Positions 61,620-64,000 of a stretch of 64,000 bases of DNA are shown one piece after another. Under the pieces are notes generated by a model that did not search any database, was not told where the DNA came from, and was given only the letters and a program-made list of their open reading frames with translations. This stretch comes from Verrucomicrobiota bacterium (lineage in GTDB: Bacteria; Verrucomicrobiota; Verrucomicrobiia; Opitutales; Opitutaceae), in assembly GCA_016222805.1 (NCBI GenBank), contig JACRQG010000030.1, positions 67,101 through 131,100 of the forward strand, written 5' to 3'. The position numbers were made by a program, and so were the translations under genes. Position 1 is the first letter of the stretch. The number at the start of each line of letters is the position of its first letter.

Positions 61620-61649
61620 TCACCCGTCCCACCGACTCCTTTCTCACCC

Positions 61650-64000
61650 ATGTCGCAAGAACCGATGAACAATTTTACGCCACGTGCGCAGCAGGTGCTC
61701 GCGCTGGCCCGCAAGGAAGCCGATCGCTTCCATCACAACTACGTCGGCACCGAGCACATTCTGCTCGGGCTGATCAAGTTGGGGCAGGGCGTGGCCGTCA
61801 GCGTGCTCCAGAAGATGGGGCTCGACCTCGAGACCGTGCGGGGCGCCGTCGAGAAGCAGGTGGGCACCGGGCAGGAAACCAAGGCACAGGCCAGCATCCC
61901 GTACACGCCGCGCGTGAAGAAGGTCCTCGCGCTCGCCGGCAAGGAAGCCAAGACCCTCAACCACTCCTACGTCGGCACCGAGCACATCCTCCTCGGCCTG
62001 CTCCGCGAGGGGGAGGGCGTGGCGGCCCGCGTCCTGAAGTCGCTCGACATCGACATTGAGCGGACCCGCAACGAAATCCTGCGGGAACTGGATCCGCAGT
62101 TCTCGGCCAACCAGCCGGGGGAGAACCCGGAGGAGGCGGCGGCGGGCGCCCAGCAGCGTCCGGGCGCACAGGCGGAGGACAAGAAGGAGGTCAAGACCCC
62201 GGCCTTGAAGGCGTTTGGCCGCGACCTCACGGAGCTGGCCCGCAAGGGTGAGATGGACCCGGTGGTGGGCCGGCGAAACGAGATCCGCCGGGTGATCCAG
62301 ATTCTCTGCCGCCGCACCAAGAACAACCCGGTGCTCATCGGCGAGGCCGGCGTGGGCAAGACGGCGATTGTCGAGGGCCTGGCCCAGGAAATCGCGAGCG
62401 GCAACGTGCCCGAGATCCTCGCGGAGAAGAAGGTCGTGACCCTCGATCTCGCCCTGATGGTCGCCGGCACCAAGTACCGCGGCCAGTTCGAGGAACGCAT
62501 CAAGGCGGTGATGGACGAAATCAAGCGGGCCAAGAACATCATCCTCTTCATCGACGAACTGCACACGATCGTCGGGGCCGGCGCCGCCGAGGGCGCGATG
62601 GACGCCTCGAACATCTTCAAGCCGGCGCTGTCCCGCGGCGAGTTGCAGTGCGTGGGCGCGACGACGCTCAACGAATACCGCAAGTACATCGAGAAGGACT
62701 CCGCCCTGGACCGCCGCTTCCAATCCGTGAAGGTCGAGGCGCCGTCGGTGGAGGACACCGTGCTCATCCTCAAGGGCATCCGGTCGAAGTACGAGGACCA
62801 CCACAAGGCCACGTTCAGCGACAAGGCCCTGGAGGCGGCCGCCAAGCTTTCCGACCGCTACATCACCGGCCGTTTCCTCCCGGACAAGGCCATCGACGTG
62901 ATGGACGAGGCCGGGTCGCGCGCCCGCATCTCGGCGCTGAGCCGGCCGCCGGATGTCGAGAACCTGACCAAGGAGATCGAGACGGTCTGCGCCCTGAAGG
63001 AGAAGGCGATCAGCGAGCAGCACTTCGAGGAGGCGGCGAAGTTCCGCGATCAGGAGAAGCAGCTGCGCGCCCGGCAGGAGCAGATTACCGAGGAGTGGAA
63101 GAAGCAGCGCGACGAGAAGCGCGTGGCGATCGACGAGGATCTGATGATGCAGGTCGTGGCCGACTGGACGGGCATTCCGCTCTCCCGGATGGAAAAGAAG
63201 GAGAACGAGAAGCTGCTCCAGATGGAAATCGAGCTGCAGAAGGCGGTGATCGGGCAGGACGTGGCCGCGGTTTCCGTGGCGCGGGCCCTGCGGCGCTCGC
63301 GGGCCGACCTGAAGGATCCCCGCCGGCCGATCGGCTCGTTCCTCTTCGTGGGGCCGACCGGCGTCGGCAAGACGATGCTGGCGAAGCAGCTCGCGGCGCA
63401 GATGTTCGGCAACCAGGACGCGCTCATCCAGATCGACATGAGCGAGTACATGGAGAAGTTCGCGGTCTCGCGCCTCGTCGGCTCGCCTCCGGGCTACGTC
63501 GGCTACGAGGAGGGCGGGCAGCTGACCGAGGCGGTGCGCCGCCGCCCGTATTCGGTGATCCTCTTCGACGAAATCGAGAAGGCCCACCCCGACGCGTTGC
63601 AGTTGCTGCTCCAGATCATGGAGGATGGCCGGCTGACCGATTCACTCGGGCGCACGGTCGATTTCCGCAACACGATCATCATCATGACCTCGAACGTCGG
63701 GGCGCAGCTCCTGCAGCGCCAGACGACCATGGGCTTCTCCGCGGCGGCTTCGAGTTTCAACGATTCCGAGAAGATGCGCGAGAAGGTCCTCGAGGAGGCG
63801 AAGCGGATCTTCAAGCCGGAGTTCCTGAACCGGATTTCCGACATCATCTTCTTCCGCCCGCTCGACAAGAAGGACCTGATCAAGATCGTCGAACTCGAGA
63901 CTGCGAACTTCGCGAAGCGGCTGGCCGAGCGGAAGATTGCCCTCGAGTTCACGGAGGAGGCGAAGCAGCTCCTGATCGACAAGGGCTACGACGAGAAGTA
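61650..64000 (+). CDS. clpC: ClpC, AAA+ unfoldase of the ClpCP protease (partial, C-terminus beyond right edge)
   Basis: 783 residues present of an expected ~830-850. Two Clp-N repeats come first (residues about 8-140), then NBD1 with Walker A GEAGVGKT near 231 and Walker [13 protein letters not shown]-type middle segment ([17 protein letters not shown]) is typical of ClpC. NBD2 has Walker A GPTGVGKT near 568, and the pore loop segment [11 protein letters not shown]. It unfolds proteins for ClpP, with McsB-marked arginines as signal. The leader (CCACCGACTCCTTTCTCACC) is pyrimidine-rich. A second ATG five codons in is possible. Confidence 0.96.
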   Translation, partial: MSQEPMNNFTPRAQQVLALARKEADRFHHNYVGTEHILLGLIKLGQGVAVSVLQKMGLDLETVRGAVEKQVGTGQETKAQASIPYTPRVKKVLALAGKEAKTLNHSYVGTEHILLGLLREGEGVAARVLKSLDIDIERTRNEILRELDPQFSANQPGENPEEAAAGAQQRPGAQAEDKKEVKTPALKAFGRDLTELARKGEMDPVVGRRNEIRRVIQILCRRTKNNPVLIGEAGVGKTAIVEGLAQEIASGNVPEILAEKKVVTLDLALMVAGTKYRGQFEERIKAVMDEIKRAKNIILFIDELHTIVGAGAAEGAMDASNIFKPALSRGELQCVGATTLNEYRKYIEKDSALDRRFQSVKVEAPSVEDTVLILKGIRSKYEDHHKATFSDKALEAAAKLSDRYITGRFLPDKAIDVMDEAGSRARISALSRPPDVENLTKEIETVCALKEKAISEQHFEEAAKFRDQEKQLRARQEQITEEWKKQRDEKRVAIDEDLMMQVVADWTGIPLSRMEKKENEKLLQMEIELQKAVIGQDVAAVSVARALRRSRADLKDPRRPIGSFLFVGPTGVGKTMLAKQLAAQMFGNQDALIQIDMSEYMEKFAVSRLVGSPPGYVGYEEGGQLTEAVRRRPYSVILFDEIEKAHPDALQLLLQIMEDGRLTDSLGRTVDFRNTIIIMTSNVGAQLLQRQTTMGFSAAASSFNDSEKMREKVLEEAKRIFKPEFLNRISDIIFFRPLDKKDLIKIVELETANFAKRLAERKIALEFTEEAKQLLIDKGYDEK

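Noticed and set aside
1-64000. CRISPR arrays, tRNA or rRNA genes, insertion sequences, prophage
   Set aside because: No regularly spaced repeats, no cloverleaf or rRNA segments, and no transposase, integrase or phage proteins were recognised.

Overview
The window reads as a high-GC chromosome segment of a polysaccharide-degrading Verrucomicrobiota bacterium, most likely of the Opitutales/Opitutaceae type. The basis is recognition, not a search: seven secreted sulfatases, TonB-dependent receptors with the LSPFEV-type N-terminus and no SusD, many Tat-exported Gfo/Idh/MocA oxidoreductases, a prepilin-like protein, a double-length UvrA of the kind known in Chlamydiae (same PVC superphylum), and an mcsA-mcsB-clpC cluster.

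Region 1 (1-20587, all minus strand) is a polysaccharide/pectin-type utilisation block. It reads from a GntR/LacI-type regulator (20587) to a TonB receptor, a possible small ORF, an esterase, a PL1 pectate lyase, a 3-hydroxyisobutyrate-dehydrogenase-like reductase, an MFS transporter, an amidohydrolase, a Tat-exported oxidoreductase, a DUF6807/PmoA-like protein, a sulfatase, an FG-GAP propeller protein, a second oxidoreductase, a sulfatase, and a ceramidase-like protein cut by the left edge. Region 2 (20743-30578) holds two more TonB receptors, an ALDH3-like aldehyde dehydrogenase on the plus strand and a sulfatase. After a transglutaminase/TPR protein (30795-31931), region 3 (32181-44965, minus) runs from three consecutive sulfatases through a sugar isomerase-like protein, an oxidoreductase, a sulfatase and a Tat-exported protein of unknown function to a GH2-like hydrolase. 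The likely logic is that sulfatases, lyase, esterase and GH2 trim a sulfated acidic polysaccharide outside the cell or in the periplasm, TonB receptors import oligomers, Tat-exported NAD(P)-type oxidoreductases and an isomerase-like TIM barrel act on the sugars, and the MFS/reductase/amidohydrolase set handles a small acid product.

Region 4 (45027-64000) is mostly housekeeping: a protein with nine exact 33-residue ankyrin-like repeats, a lone receiver domain, a 1912-residue tandem UvrA, a DeoR regulator, a family 4 glycosyltransferase, dihydrolipoamide dehydrogenase, a CBS-containing family II pyrophosphatase that is split by a frameshift, a prepilin-like protein with a clear terminator, a branched-chain/D-amino-acid aminotransferase, and mcsA-mcsB-clpC (clpC cut by the right edge).

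Between genes there are at least two dispersed repeat families: GC-rich palindromes with GTAGGCGGGGCGA/CGCCTAC ends, and a CCATCCGTGGTT family. Most starts lack a clear Shine-Dalgarno sequence and instead follow a pyrimidine-rich stretch. No tRNA, rRNA, CRISPR array or insertion sequence was recognised.
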